Shown here: positions 16,553-25,415 of the stretch, in pieces
Layout of the letters: the number at the start of each line of letters is the position of its first letter
Numbering within the stretch: the stretch's first letter is position 1
Assembly: GCF_001500125.1 (NCBI RefSeq)
Contig: NZ_LQIV01000043.1
Location: forward strand, 167,047-231,046
Reading direction: 5' to 3'
DNA from: Mycobacterium sp. IS-1742
GTDB lineage: Bacteria > Actinomycetota > Actinomycetes > Mycobacteriales > Mycobacteriaceae
DNA: 64,000 nucleotides
The notes under the pieces: generated by a model
Told to the model about the DNA's origin: nothing
The model's database searches: none
Seen by the model: the letters and a program-made list of their open reading frames with translations, nothing else
Position numbers and translations under genes: made by a program

Positions 16553-17565
16553 ACGCGCCCGTCACCCACCTGGTCGCCGGACCCGGCGCGCACGGAGTCA
16601 CCAGGTTCGGCAGGGAGCTCGTCCGCGCGCTGCGGAACAACGGATTCGAGGCCCCGATGGTGCACACCGCCCACGCCGCGCTGCGGGTGGCGGCGCCCGG
16701 CGGGGTGCACCTGCAGTTCACCGACCGCCTCTTCGGGGGCACGCCGGAGCAGGCAGCCGAGGCGGTGCGCGCGCTCGTCCACGACATCCGCCGGTGCGGT
16801 GGGCGGATCACCGTGACCCTGCACGACCTCCCGCAACCGTCGGACGGAACACACCACGGCCGGCGGTGCGCCGCGTACGCCGAGGTGGCCGCCCTCGTCG
16901 ACGGCGTCGTCGTCAGCAGCGAGCACGAGCGCGCGCTGATGGTCGAGGGCGGCCTGCGTGCGCGCCGGGTCGCCGTGGTTCCGCTGCCCGTGTCCGCCGC
17001 GGGCCCGGTCCGCGCCGAGCCACCGCGCCCCGGCCAGGCGCGGACTGTCGGCGTCTTCGGCTTCCTCTACCCGGGCAAGGGACACGCCGAGGTGATCGCC
17101 TCGCTGGCCGGCGCCGCACCGGACGTCGAGATCCACGCGCTGGGCGCCCCATCGGCGGGACACGCCGACCTCGCCGACGCGCTGACCCGTGAATGTGCCC
17201 GCAGCGGAAGGCGTTTCCACGTCACCGGCCACCTCGCCGACGCCGACGTCTGCTCCGCGCTGCGCGCCGTGACGGTGCCGGTCGCCCCGCACCGCCACAT
17301 GTCGGCATCCGGGTCGCTCAACTCCTGGATCAGCGCCGGGCGGCGTCCGCTCGCACCCGCCAACCGCTACACCCGGGAGTTCGAGGCGCGCAACCCCGGT
17401 GCGGTCCTGCTGTACCCGGACACCCCCGCCGGGCTGCGTGACGCGCTCGAGAGCGCCCTCGACAGTCCCGCGGTGACGTGGCTGCCACCCGGCACGCACT
17501 GCCGGCCGTCCCCGGCCGCGGCCGCACGGCAGTACGCCGTGCTGCTGCAGCGGTGGCACTCATGA
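16549..17565 (+). CDS. Glycosyltransferase, GT4-like
   Basis: This 338-residue protein has a GT-B shape. The N-terminus carries TRFGRELVRALRNNGFEAPMVH and RITVTLHDLPQPSD; the C-terminal domain begins at TVGVFGFLYPGKGHAEVIASL near residue 165, equivalent to the GT4 donor domain. The segment HRHMSASGSLNSWISAGRRPLAP takes the place of the usual E-x7-E site but lacks the first Glu, so donor binding may differ. It is translationally coupled to both neighbours (GTGA upstream, ATGA downstream). No signal peptide is seen. Confidence 0.75.
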   Translation: MNAPVTHLVAGPGAHGVTRFGRELVRALRNNGFEAPMVHTAHAALRVAAPGGVHLQFTDRLFGGTPEQAAEAVRALVHDIRRCGGRITVTLHDLPQPSDGTHHGRRCAAYAEVAALVDGVVVSSEHERALMVEGGLRARRVAVVPLPVSAAGPVRAEPPRPGQARTVGVFGFLYPGKGHAEVIASLAGAAPDVEIHALGAPSAGHADLADALTRECARSGRRFHVTGHLADADVCSALRAVTVPVAPHRHMSASGSLNSWISAGRRPLAPANRYTREFEARNPGAVLLYPDTPAGLRDALESALDSPAVTWLPPGTHCRPSPAAAARQYAVLLQRWHS

Positions 17566-18899
17566 CCGCCCGGCCGATCCCGCTGAGCGACGGCCGATTC
17601 ACGGTCCCGGGCAATCGGTGGGACCTGATGGCGGGCCGCGCCACCCCCGACGTCGCGGTGGCCGTCGTCATCCCCTTCTACAACCAGCACCGCGAACTCG
17701 ACCGGACACTGGAGGCGCTCACGCGGCAGACCTACCCCGCCCACCTCGTCCAGGTGGTCGTCGCCGACGACGGCTCGGCCCGGGCGCCCTCGCTGCCCCG
17801 GTCGCCGCTCGACATCCGGGTGGTCCGGCAGGAGGATCGCGGATTCCGGGCGGCAGCGGCGCGCAATCTCGGCGCCGCGGCGGCGGATGCGGCCGTGCTG
17901 TGCTTCCTCGACGCCGACACCGTTCCCGAACCCGACTACCTGCGCGCCGCCACCCGGCTGCCGGCCCAGCTGCCGGACGCGTTGGTGGTGGGCCGGCGAC
18001 GCTACGCGGACCTCGACGCCCCCGCCTCCGATACGGCGCCGCGGCCGCTGCCGGAGCCGCGCTGGCTCAGCGACGCCTACACGGCCACCGCGGACCTGCT
18101 CCACCTCGACCACCGGTCCTACCGCTACGTGATCAGCTCGGTCATGTCCTGCAGTGCCGACCTCTTCACCGACACCGGCGGCTTCGACGCGTCGTTCGTC
18201 GGCTACGGCGGCGAGGACTGGGAGTTCGCGCACCGCGCGCTGGCCAACGGAGCGGTGCTGCACCACGCCCCCGACGCGGTCGCCTGGCACCACGGGCCGG
18301 ACTGGGCGGGCCGCGACGTCCCCGACCGGGCCGCGGTCAAGAACGCCGAGGCCGTCGCGCTGTCGCGCCGCATCACCGACCCGGACGCCCGCCGCAGCGG
18401 ATTGCGCTACGCGCTGCCCGACATCGCCGTCGACATCGACGGCACCGGTCACACGGTCGGCTCCCTGATCGCCACGATCAGCTGCTTCCTCGCCGAGGAC
18501 GTCGGCGTCTGGGTGCGCGGCGAACACGCCGCCCGGCTGCTGGCCGCCGTCGGCGCCGCCGACGATCGCCTCCACGCCGGGCCGGTTCCCCCTGACGTGC
18601 TGCGGCGGTGCCGGTTCGTCGTCACCACCGACGGACGCGCCGTGTTGTCCCGTGCCGGTGTGGCGTCGCTGCTGCGGATCTGCTCCGAGGAGAACACGGG
18701 CACCGTTACAGCGAGCGCACCAGGTGTTGCGGTGACCTGCCGAGCCACCTGGGCCCTCAATCGGGTACGCCGATGGACCACCGGAACGGTGCGCTTCGCC
18801 GACCCCACCGACGCGGACAGGGTGAGCGTGACGACGAGCGTCGACGCCGGGTCGATAAATCTCCGGTGCGGGCCGGAGGAACCCGACCTGTCCTGGTAG
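17562..18899 (+). CDS. GT2-family glycosyltransferase with extra C-terminal region
   Basis: This 445-residue protein has a GT-A catalytic domain: VVIPFYNQHRELDRTLEAL near residue 36, VVVADDGSA, the DxD motif CFLDADTVPEPDY near residue 117, and GYGGEDWEFAHRALANGA near residue 213, the same GYGGED acceptor motif as the enzyme at 11522. The last 170 residues form an extra domain I do not recognise. The ATG overlaps the previous stop (ATGA). This is the last gene of the plus-strand arm of the glycan cluster; 36 bases separate it from pntA. Confidence 0.85.
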   Translation: MTARPIPLSDGRFTVPGNRWDLMAGRATPDVAVAVVIPFYNQHRELDRTLEALTRQTYPAHLVQVVVADDGSARAPSLPRSPLDIRVVRQEDRGFRAAAARNLGAAAADAAVLCFLDADTVPEPDYLRAATRLPAQLPDALVVGRRRYADLDAPASDTAPRPLPEPRWLSDAYTATADLLHLDHRSYRYVISSVMSCSADLFTDTGGFDASFVGYGGEDWEFAHRALANGAVLHHAPDAVAWHHGPDWAGRDVPDRAAVKNAEAVALSRRITDPDARRSGLRYALPDIAVDIDGTGHTVGSLIATISCFLAEDVGVWVRGEHAARLLAAVGAADDRLHAGPVPPDVLRRCRFVVTTDGRAVLSRAGVASLLRICSEENTGTVTASAPGVAVTCRATWALNRVRRWTTGTVRFADPTDADRVSVTTSVDAGSINLRCGPEEPDLSW

Positions 18900-18935
18900 G
18901 GCGGCCACGCAGTCGGCCCGGAAGGATGCCAAACT

Positions 18936-20471
18936 GTGCCGATGCTCATCGCGATACCACGCGAATCTCAGCCGGGTGAGACCCGCGTCGCCGCCACACC
19001 GCAGACGGTCGGGCAGATCATCAAGCTCGGTTACTCGGTCGTCGTCGAATCCGGCGCAGGCGCCGCCTCCAGTTTCTCCGACGCCGCCTACGTCGAGGCC
19101 GGCGCCGAGATCGGCGATCCCTGGTCCGCCGATGTGGTCCTCAAGGTCAACGCCCCGACCGACGCCGAGATCGCCGCGCTCAAGGACGGCTCGACGCTGG
19201 TCGGGGTGATCTCGCCGGCGCTGAACCCCGACCTCGTCGAGAAGCTCTCGGCCCGCCGGATCACGGTGCTGGCCATGGACGCCGTACCGCGGATCTCCCG
19301 GGCGCAGTCCCTGGACGTGCTGTCGTCGATGGCCAACATCGCCGGCTACCGCGCGGTGGTGGAGGCCGCGCACGCGTTCGGCCGGTTCTTCACCGGCCAG
19401 GTGACCGCCGCGGGCAAGGTGCCGCCCGCCAAGGTGCTGGTGGTCGGCGCCGGCGTCGCGGGCCTGGCGGCCATCGGGGCCGCCGGCAGCCTCGGCGCCG
19501 TCGTCCGGGCCACCGATCCGCGGCCGGAGGTCGCCGATCAGGTCGCCTCGCTGGGCGGGGAGTACCTGGCGGTCGATCCGGCGGCGGCCGAGGTGTCGAC
19601 CACCGGCTACGCCAAGGAGATGGGCGAGGACTACAAGGCTCGCGAGGCGGCCCTGTACGCCGAGCAGTGCAAGGACGTCGACATCATCGTCACCACCGCG
19701 TTGATCCCGGGCCGTCCCGCGCCGCGGATCATCACCGCGGAGATGGTCGCGTCGATGAAGCCGGGCAGCGTGATCGTCGACATGGCGGCCGCCAACGGAG
19801 GCAACGTCGAGGGCACCGTCAAGGATCAGGCGATCGTCACCGACAACGGGGTGACGATCATCGGCTACACCGACCTGGCCGGGCGGCTGCCCGCGACGGC
19901 GTCCCAGCTCTACGCGACCAACCTGGTCAACCTGCTGAAACTGCTGACGCCGGAGAAGGACGGGCAACTCACGCTCGACTGGGACGACGTGGTGCAGCGC
20001 TCGGTGACCGTCGTCCGCGACGGCGAGATCACCTGGCCGCCGCCACCGGTGCAGGTGTCCGCCGCCCCGGTCGCCGCGGCGGCTCCCGTCGCCCCGGCCG
20101 AAGCGAAGCCGGCCAGGCAACCGATGTCGACGGGACGCCGCCTGGGCATCACCTTCGCCGCTGCGGCCGCCCTGTTCGCGCTGATCGCGGCGTCCCCGGC
20201 CGCGTTGCAGGTCCACCTGACGGTCTTCGCGCTGGCGATCGTGATCGGGTACTACGTGATCGGCAACGTGCACCACGCGCTGCACACCCCGCTGATGTCG
20301 GTGACCAACGCGATCTCCGGGATCATCGTCGTCGGCGCGCTGCTGCAGATCGGGCACGACGATGTCGCGATCACCGCGCTCGCCTCCGTCGCGATCCTGG
20401 TCGCCAGCATCAACGTCTTCGGTGGATTCGCGGTGACGCGCCGCATGCTCGCCATGTTCTCCCGCAGCTAG
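18936..20471 (+). CDS. pntA: NAD(P) transhydrogenase alpha subunit, fused PntAa-PntAb
   Basis: This 511-residue protein is the NAD(H)-binding alpha subunit of the proton-translocating transhydrogenase, which passes hydride between NADH and NADP+ using the proton gradient. The first 365 residues are the soluble dI domain (RESQPGETRVAATP, dinucleotide motif GAGVAGLAAIGAAGSLGA near residue 170). An Ala/Pro-rich linker of about 40 residues follows, then about four membrane helices from residue 405. In M. tuberculosis these parts are separate genes (pntAa, pntAb); here they are joined as in E. coli PntA (510 residues). The GTG start has GAAGGA 9 bases upstream; an ATG two codons later is possible. 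pntB follows 38 bases downstream. Confidence 0.93.
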   Translation: MPMLIAIPRESQPGETRVAATPQTVGQIIKLGYSVVVESGAGAASSFSDAAYVEAGAEIGDPWSADVVLKVNAPTDAEIAALKDGSTLVGVISPALNPDLVEKLSARRITVLAMDAVPRISRAQSLDVLSSMANIAGYRAVVEAAHAFGRFFTGQVTAAGKVPPAKVLVVGAGVAGLAAIGAAGSLGAVVRATDPRPEVADQVASLGGEYLAVDPAAAEVSTTGYAKEMGEDYKAREAALYAEQCKDVDIIVTTALIPGRPAPRIITAEMVASMKPGSVIVDMAAANGGNVEGTVKDQAIVTDNGVTIIGYTDLAGRLPATASQLYATNLVNLLKLLTPEKDGQLTLDWDDVVQRSVTVVRDGEITWPPPPVQVSAAPVAAAAPVAPAEAKPARQPMSTGRRLGITFAAAAALFALIAASPAALQVHLTVFALAIVIGYYVIGNVHHALHTPLMSVTNAISGIIVVGALLQIGHDDVAITALASVAILVASINVFGGFAVTRRMLAMFSRS

Positions 20472-20509
20472 CCTGCGCATCCCTCCCTCGAGACCCTGAA
20501 ACGGATCCC

Positions 20510-21931
20510 ATGTTCACGGTAGAGACTGCCGCCACATCGGCCTACGTCGTCGCGGCCCTGCTGTTCATCCTGGCGCTGGCCGGATTGTCCAAACACGAGA
20601 CGTCGAAGGCAGGCAACACCTTCGGGATGGCGGGCATGGCCGTGGCGCTGGTCGCGACCGTCGTGCTCGCCTTCGATCACGGCATCGGGACGCTGGGCGC
20701 CGGGCTGCTGATCGGCGCCATGGCCGTCGGCGCGGCGATCGGCCTGTGGCGGGCACGCATCGTCGAGATGACCGGCATGCCCGAACTCATCGCGCTGCTG
20801 CACAGCTTCGTCGGTCTGGCGGCGGTGTTGGTCGGCTGGAACGGCTACCTGCACGTCGAGGGCGAGCCCGACGGCGCCGAGGCCGCCGCGCTCGGCGCCG
20901 AAGGCATGCTCGGCATCCACTCCGCCGAGGTGTTCGTCGGCGTCTTCATCGGCGCGGTGACGTTCACCGGTTCGATCGTGGCCAACCTGAAGCTCTCGGC
21001 GCGGATGAAGTCCGCACCCCTGATGCTGCCCGGCAAGAACATCCTCAACATCGGCGCCCTGGTCCTGTTCGCCGTGCTCACGGTGTGGTTCGTCATCGAC
21101 CCGCAACTGTGGTTGCTCATCGCCGTGACGGTGCTCGCACTGCTGCTGGGCTGGCACCTGGTCGCCTCGATCGGCGGCGGCGACATGCCGGTCGTGGTGT
21201 CGATGCTCAACAGCTATTCGGGCTGGGCCGCGGCCGCATCGGGCTTCCTGCTGTCCAACGACCTGCTCATCGTCACCGGCGCCCTGGTGGGCTCCTCCGG
21301 TGCCTACCTGTCCTACATCATGTGCAAGGCGATGAACCGCTCGTTCATCTCGGTCATCGCCGGCGGCTTCGGGATCGAAGCCGGCCCGGCCGAGGACAAG
21401 GACTACGGCGAACACCGCGAGATCACCGCGGAAGGTGTCGCCGAACTGCTGGCGGGGGCCGACTCGGTGATCATCACGCCGGGCTACGGCATGGCCGTCG
21501 CCCAAGCGCAGTACGGTGTCGCCGATCTGACCCGCAAACTGCGCGAACGCGGGGTCGACGTGCGGTTCGGCATCCACCCCGTCGCCGGGCGGCTGCCCGG
21601 ACACATGAACGTGCTGCTGGCCGAGGCCAAGGTGCCCTACGACATCGTGCTCGAGATGGACGAGATCAACGACGACTTCGACGACACCGCGGTCGTCCTC
21701 GTGATCGGCGCCAACGACACCGTCAACCCCGCCGCGTCCGAGGACCCGGGCAGCCCCATCGCCGGCATGCCCGTGCTGACGGTGTGGAACGCCGACAACG
21801 TCGTCGTGTTCAAACGGTCCATGGCCTCGGGATACGCCGGTGTGCAGAACCCGCTGTTCTTCCGGCAGAACACCCAGATGCTGTTCGGCGACGCCCGCGA
21901 CCGGGTCAACGACATCCTCGCGGCGCTCTGA
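20510..21931 (+). CDS. pntB: NAD(P) transhydrogenase beta subunit
   Basis: This 473-residue subunit has about eight to nine membrane helices in residues 1-260 that carry the proton path, including LHSFVGLAAVLVGWNGY with the conserved His of the beta subunit near residue 92. The soluble NADP(H)-binding dIII domain from residue 300 is shown by ITPGYGMAVAQAQYGVADL, FGIHPVAGRLPGHMNVLLAEA and VIGANDTVNPAA. It ends with FGDARDRVNDILAAL, a typical C-terminus. It pairs with the fused PntA encoded just upstream and supplies NADPH for biosynthesis and redox defence. Confidence 0.95.
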   Translation: MFTVETAATSAYVVAALLFILALAGLSKHETSKAGNTFGMAGMAVALVATVVLAFDHGIGTLGAGLLIGAMAVGAAIGLWRARIVEMTGMPELIALLHSFVGLAAVLVGWNGYLHVEGEPDGAEAAALGAEGMLGIHSAEVFVGVFIGAVTFTGSIVANLKLSARMKSAPLMLPGKNILNIGALVLFAVLTVWFVIDPQLWLLIAVTVLALLLGWHLVASIGGGDMPVVVSMLNSYSGWAAAASGFLLSNDLLIVTGALVGSSGAYLSYIMCKAMNRSFISVIAGGFGIEAGPAEDKDYGEHREITAEGVAELLAGADSVIITPGYGMAVAQAQYGVADLTRKLRERGVDVRFGIHPVAGRLPGHMNVLLAEAKVPYDIVLEMDEINDDFDDTAVVLVIGANDTVNPAASEDPGSPIAGMPVLTVWNADNVVVFKRSMASGYAGVQNPLFFRQNTQMLFGDARDRVNDILAAL

Positions 21932-21966
21932 TCCGAACGGGTCCGGGACCACTAGCATCGGTGCGC

Positions 21967-22863
21967 GTGCCAACCGATGAACCGTCGAACGATCACCACA
22001 GGATGCGCGTACGGCTGGCGAGCCTCGGCACGATACTGATCATCCTGATCGTCTACGCGGCGTCGCTGCTCGGCTACCGCTACCTCTCGGGATCGACCGA
22101 GACGCTCGGACCGCCCGATCTCGGCGAAAGCAGCGACACCGTCGTCCAGGTGACCCTGGAGGCGTTGCACACCGTCGAGAAGAAACTCGACGTCAACGTG
22201 GTGGTGTTCCCGGCCGACGACCACATGAACACCGACCTCAACGTCGCCGACACCGACATCGCGGTGCGGCTGTTCATGAACGAGGTCAACCTGCGCATCG
22301 AGGATCTGCGGACCCCGAAGGGTGAGCTTCCCGCCGAGACCCAGGCGACGATCGAGGTCACCGGCGATCCGGACGCGTGGCCGTTCGACGAGTACACGGT
22401 CGGCGCGCTCGGGGCCGATGTGCTGGTCGGCACCGGTGACGACCGGCGGTTCGAACCGGCCCGCCTCGAGGTGACCGGCGGCCTGGACGGCTGGGACATC
22501 ACCAGCGAGCGCAGCGGTCCGGCCACCCAGTCGTCCACCGACGGCGACTATCAGACGATCACGTTGACCCGGGGCCGCGGCGCGCTCGCCTTCGACCTGG
22601 GGTTGTGCCTGGTGCTGATCACGCTGCCCGCCCTGGCGCTGTTCGTGTCGATCGAGATGCTGCGCGGACGAAGGAAGTTCATGCCGCCCTTCGGGACCTG
22701 GTACGCCGCGGTCCTGTTCGCGATCGTGCCGATCCGCAACTTCATGCCCGGCGCCCCGCCACCCGGCGCGTGGATCGACCAGATCCTCGTGCTGTGGGTT
22801 CTGCTGTCGCTGACCGCGGCGATGGTGCTGTACTTCGTCGCCTGGCATCGGCGCTCGGACTGA
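21967..22863 (+). CDS. DUF4436-family membrane protein
   Basis: This protein of about 298 residues has one N-terminal membrane helix (LASLGTILIILIVYAASLLG), an extracytoplasmic beta-rich region of about 170 residues, and three C-terminal helices (LGLCLVLITLPALALFVSI, TWYAAVLFAIVPIRNFM, ILVLWVLLSLTAAMVLYF). The layout and the PGAPPPGAWIDQILVLW segment fit the mycobacterial DUF4436 family, which has no known function. A TANNNT hexamer (TAGCAT, 21953-21958) suggests a leaderless start at GTG 21967; GTG 21961 is also in frame. It lies between the transhydrogenase and acyl-CoA dehydrogenase genes. Confidence 0.75.
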   Translation: MPTDEPSNDHHRMRVRLASLGTILIILIVYAASLLGYRYLSGSTETLGPPDLGESSDTVVQVTLEALHTVEKKLDVNVVVFPADDHMNTDLNVADTDIAVRLFMNEVNLRIEDLRTPKGELPAETQATIEVTGDPDAWPFDEYTVGALGADVLVGTGDDRRFEPARLEVTGGLDGWDITSERSGPATQSSTDGDYQTITLTRGRGALAFDLGLCLVLITLPALALFVSIEMLRGRRKFMPPFGTWYAAVLFAIVPIRNFMPGAPPPGAWIDQILVLWVLLSLTAAMVLYFVAWHRRSD

Positions 22864-22910
22864 CCGACCGTAAGGTGACAACCGTCCAGCACAACACCGG
22901 AGGCCATCCG

Positions 22911-24050
22911 ATGCCCGTCGAGCGGCTGCTCCCCACCGGCGACGCCGAAGACCTGATCGCGCTGACCCGTGATATCGCCGCTCATGTGCTCGACCCGATC
23001 GTCGACGCCCACGAGAAGTCCGAGACCTATCCGGACGGGGTCTTCGCGCAACTCGGCGCCGCGGGCCTGTTGAGCCTGCCCCAGCCCGAGGAGTGGGGCG
23101 GCGGCGGACAGCCCTACGAGGTGTACCTGCAGGTGCTCGAGGAGATCGCCGCGCGGTGGGCGGCCGTCGCCGTGGCGGTCAGCGTGCACAGCCTGTCGTC
23201 GCACCCGCTGCTGGCGTTCGGCACCGACGAGCAGAAGCAGCGCTGGCTGCCTGGGATGCTCAGCGGTTCGCAGATCGGGGCGTACAGCCTGTCCGAGCCG
23301 CAGGCCGGCTCCGATGCGGCGGCATTGCGTTGTGCGGCAAGGCCTTCCGAGGGTGGTTATGTGATCACCGGCGAGAAGTCGTGGATCACCCACGGCGGGA
23401 AGGCCGACTTCTACACGCTGTTCGCGCGGACCGGCGAGGGGTCGCGCGGGATCAGCTGTTTCCTGATTCCGGGTGATCAGCAGGGGCTGTCCTTCGGCAA
23501 GCCGGAGGAGAAGATGGGGCTGCACGCCGTCCCGACGACCACCGCACACTACGACCAGGCCCGCGTCGACGCCGCGCGTCGTATCGGCGCGGAGGGTCAG
23601 GGACTGCAGATCGCGTTCTCCGCGCTGGACTCCGGTCGGCTCGGCATCGCGGCGGTCGCCGTCGGCCTGGCGCAGGCCGCACTCGACGAGGCGACGGCGT
23701 ATGCCAACGAGCGGACGACGTTCGGCCGCAAGATCATCGACCACCAGGGCCTGGGCTTCCTGCTCGCCGACATGGCCGCCGCCGTGGTGAGCGCGCGGGC
23801 CACCTATCTGGACGCGGCACGGCGGCGTGACCTCGGCCTGCCGTACTCGACGCAGGCCAGCGTCGCGAAGCTGGTGGCGACCGACGCCGCGATGAAGGTG
23901 ACCACCGATGCTGTGCAGGTGCTCGGCGGCGTCGGCTACACCCGGGACTTCCGCGTCGAGCGCTATATGCGCGAAGCGAAGATCACCCAGATCTTCGAGG
24001 GCACCAATCAGATTCAACGCCTGGTGATCTCGCGGTCGCTCAGCGACTGA
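22911..24050 (+). CDS. Acyl-CoA dehydrogenase, short/medium-chain type
   Basis: This 379-residue flavoenzyme has the typical order of motifs: YSLSEPQAGSDAAAL (FAD and substrate binding), GEKSWITHGGKADF, ERTTFGRKIIDHQGL, VLGGVGYTRDFRVERYMREAKI, and IFEGTNQIQRLVISR with the likely catalytic base Glu near residue 363. The ATG has GGAGG 7 bases upstream. It would introduce a trans-2 double bond into an acyl-CoA, passing electrons to ETF. It is 47 bases downstream of the DUF4436 gene and could be co-transcribed with it. Chain length specificity cannot be read. Confidence 0.92.
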   Translation: MPVERLLPTGDAEDLIALTRDIAAHVLDPIVDAHEKSETYPDGVFAQLGAAGLLSLPQPEEWGGGGQPYEVYLQVLEEIAARWAAVAVAVSVHSLSSHPLLAFGTDEQKQRWLPGMLSGSQIGAYSLSEPQAGSDAAALRCAARPSEGGYVITGEKSWITHGGKADFYTLFARTGEGSRGISCFLIPGDQQGLSFGKPEEKMGLHAVPTTTAHYDQARVDAARRIGAEGQGLQIAFSALDSGRLGIAAVAVGLAQAALDEATAYANERTTFGRKIIDHQGLGFLLADMAAAVVSARATYLDAARRRDLGLPYSTQASVAKLVATDAAMKVTTDAVQVLGGVGYTRDFRVERYMREAKITQIFEGTNQIQRLVISRSLSD

Positions 24051-24060
24051 GGACGCCCGC

Positions 24061-24117
24061 CGAACGTGAGCTTGTGCTCGACTTTCCGGCGGTTTGTCGC
24101 ACACGACTTCACGTTCG
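24061..24117. repeat. Intergenic inverted repeat CGAACGTGA / TCACGTTCG
   Basis: Nine-base arms (24061-24069 and 24109-24117) enclose 39 bases in the 138-base gap between two acyl-CoA dehydrogenase genes; CCGCCG/CGGCGG words lie next to and within the arms. From memory, elements with GAACGTGA-type ends recur between genes in fast-growing mycobacteria, so this may be a copy of a dispersed small element or a transcription terminator of the upstream gene. Confidence 0.4.
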
Positions 24118-24176
24118 CGTAGCGGCCGAACGCCTCGTGCACGAGGCCCGACGAACGGTGCCCGCATGCATCGTCA

Positions 24177-24182
24177 TATCGT
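24177..24182 (+). promoter_or_regulatory. -10 hexamer of leaderless fadE2
   Basis: TATCGT (TANNNT) is followed by 6 bases and then the ATG at 24189, and no Shine-Dalgarno is present. This is the expected geometry for a leaderless mRNA. Confidence 0.5.
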
Positions 24183-24188
24183 GACGGC

Positions 24189-25415
24189 ATGGACTTCGCG
24201 ATGTCGGCCAAGGCGCAGGATTACCACGAGCGGCTCACCGATTTCATGACCGAGTACGTCTTCCCCGCCGAGGCGGACTACCACCGCTACCGCGAGGAGG
24301 CCGGACCGAAGGACCACACCGTCCCGCCGGTCGTCGAGGACCTCAAGAAGCTGGCCAAGGAACGCGGGCTGTGGAACCTGTTCCTGCCGTCGGTCTCGGG
24401 GCTGTCGAACCTCGAGTACGCCGAGCTCGCCGAACTGTCGGGGTGGAGCATGGAGATCGCCCCGGAGGTGATCAACTGCGCCGCCCCCGATACCGGCAAC
24501 ATGGAGACCCTGCACCTGTTCGGCAACGAGCAGCAGAACAAGCAGTGGCTGGAGCCGCTGCTGAACGGTGAGATCCGCAGCGCCTTCGCGATGACCGAAC
24601 CGGCCGTCGCCTCCTCCGACGCCCGCAACATCGAGACGACGATGCTGCGCGACGGCTCGGATTACGTGATCAACGGCCGCAAGTGGTGGATCACCGGCGC
24701 CGCCGATCCGCGCTGCAAGATTCTGATCGTGATGGGCCGCACCAACCGCGACGCCGCATCGCATCAGCAGCAGTCGATGATCCTGGTGCCCGCCGACACG
24801 CCCGGCGTCGACATCCAGCGGTCGCTTCCGGTGTTCGGCTGGCAGGACCAGCACGGGCACTGCGAGATCGTGTTCGACAACGTGCGCGTGCCCGTCGAGA
24901 ACCTGCTCCACGAGGAGGGCAGCGGGTTCGCGATCGCCCAGGCCCGGCTCGGGCCCGGCCGCATCCACCACTGCATGCGGGCGCTCGGTGCGGCCGAGCG
25001 GGCGCTGGCGCTGATGATCGACCGGGTGCAGAAGCGTGTCGCGTTCGGCAAGCCGCTGGCCGAGCAGGGCGTGGTGCGTGAGGCTATTGCGAAGTCCCGC
25101 AATGAGATCGACCAAGCGCGGCTGCTGTGCCACAAGGCGGCGTGGACCATCGACCAGCAGGGCAACAAGGCCGCCCACGTGCTGGTGAGCCAGATCAAGG
25201 CCGTTGCGCCGCAGGTGGCGTGCGACGTCATCGACCGTGCGATCCAGGTGCACGGCGGCGCCGGGGTGTCCGACGACTTCCCGCTGGCGCGCCTGTACGC
25301 CTGGCACCGGGCGATGCGGCTGTTCGACGGTCCGGACGAGGTGCACATGCGCACGATCGCCCGCGCGGAACTGGGCCGCGAGAAGTCACCGTTCGCCGCA
25401 GCGGTGTGCCGCTAG
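24189..25415 (+). CDS. fadE2: Acyl-CoA dehydrogenase, FadE2-like
   Basis: This 408-residue protein belongs to the acyl-CoA dehydrogenase group with an ACAD10/11-like C-terminus: FAMTEPAVASSDARNIET, GRKWWITGAADPRCKI, RVAFGKPLAEQGVVREAIAKSR, IQVHGGAGVSDDFPLARLYAWHRAMRLFDGPDE. The gene symbol rests on gene order: as in M. tuberculosis (Rv0153c-Rv0155) it sits next to ptpB and near the transhydrogenase. Its stop overlaps the ptpB start by one base (TAGTG), so the two are coupled. A role in beta-oxidation or branched lipid catabolism is likely; the exact substrate is not shown. Confidence 0.88.
   Translation: MDFAMSAKAQDYHERLTDFMTEYVFPAEADYHRYREEAGPKDHTVPPVVEDLKKLAKERGLWNLFLPSVSGLSNLEYAELAELSGWSMEIAPEVINCAAPDTGNMETLHLFGNEQQNKQWLEPLLNGEIRSAFAMTEPAVASSDARNIETTMLRDGSDYVINGRKWWITGAADPRCKILIVMGRTNRDAASHQQQSMILVPADTPGVDIQRSLPVFGWQDQHGHCEIVFDNVRVPVENLLHEEGSGFAIAQARLGPGRIHHCMRALGAAERALALMIDRVQKRVAFGKPLAEQGVVREAIAKSRNEIDQARLLCHKAAWTIDQQGNKAAHVLVSQIKAVAPQVACDVIDRAIQVHGGAGVSDDFPLARLYAWHRAMRLFDGPDEVHMRTIARAELGREKSPFAAAVCR

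Noticed and set aside
17367..20480. 1037-residue open frame on the minus strand
   Set aside because: It runs antisense through a glycosyltransferase gene and pntA, is full of Arg/Gly/His/Asp, has no family motif, and both genes on the other strand are clear. It is a high-GC shadow frame.
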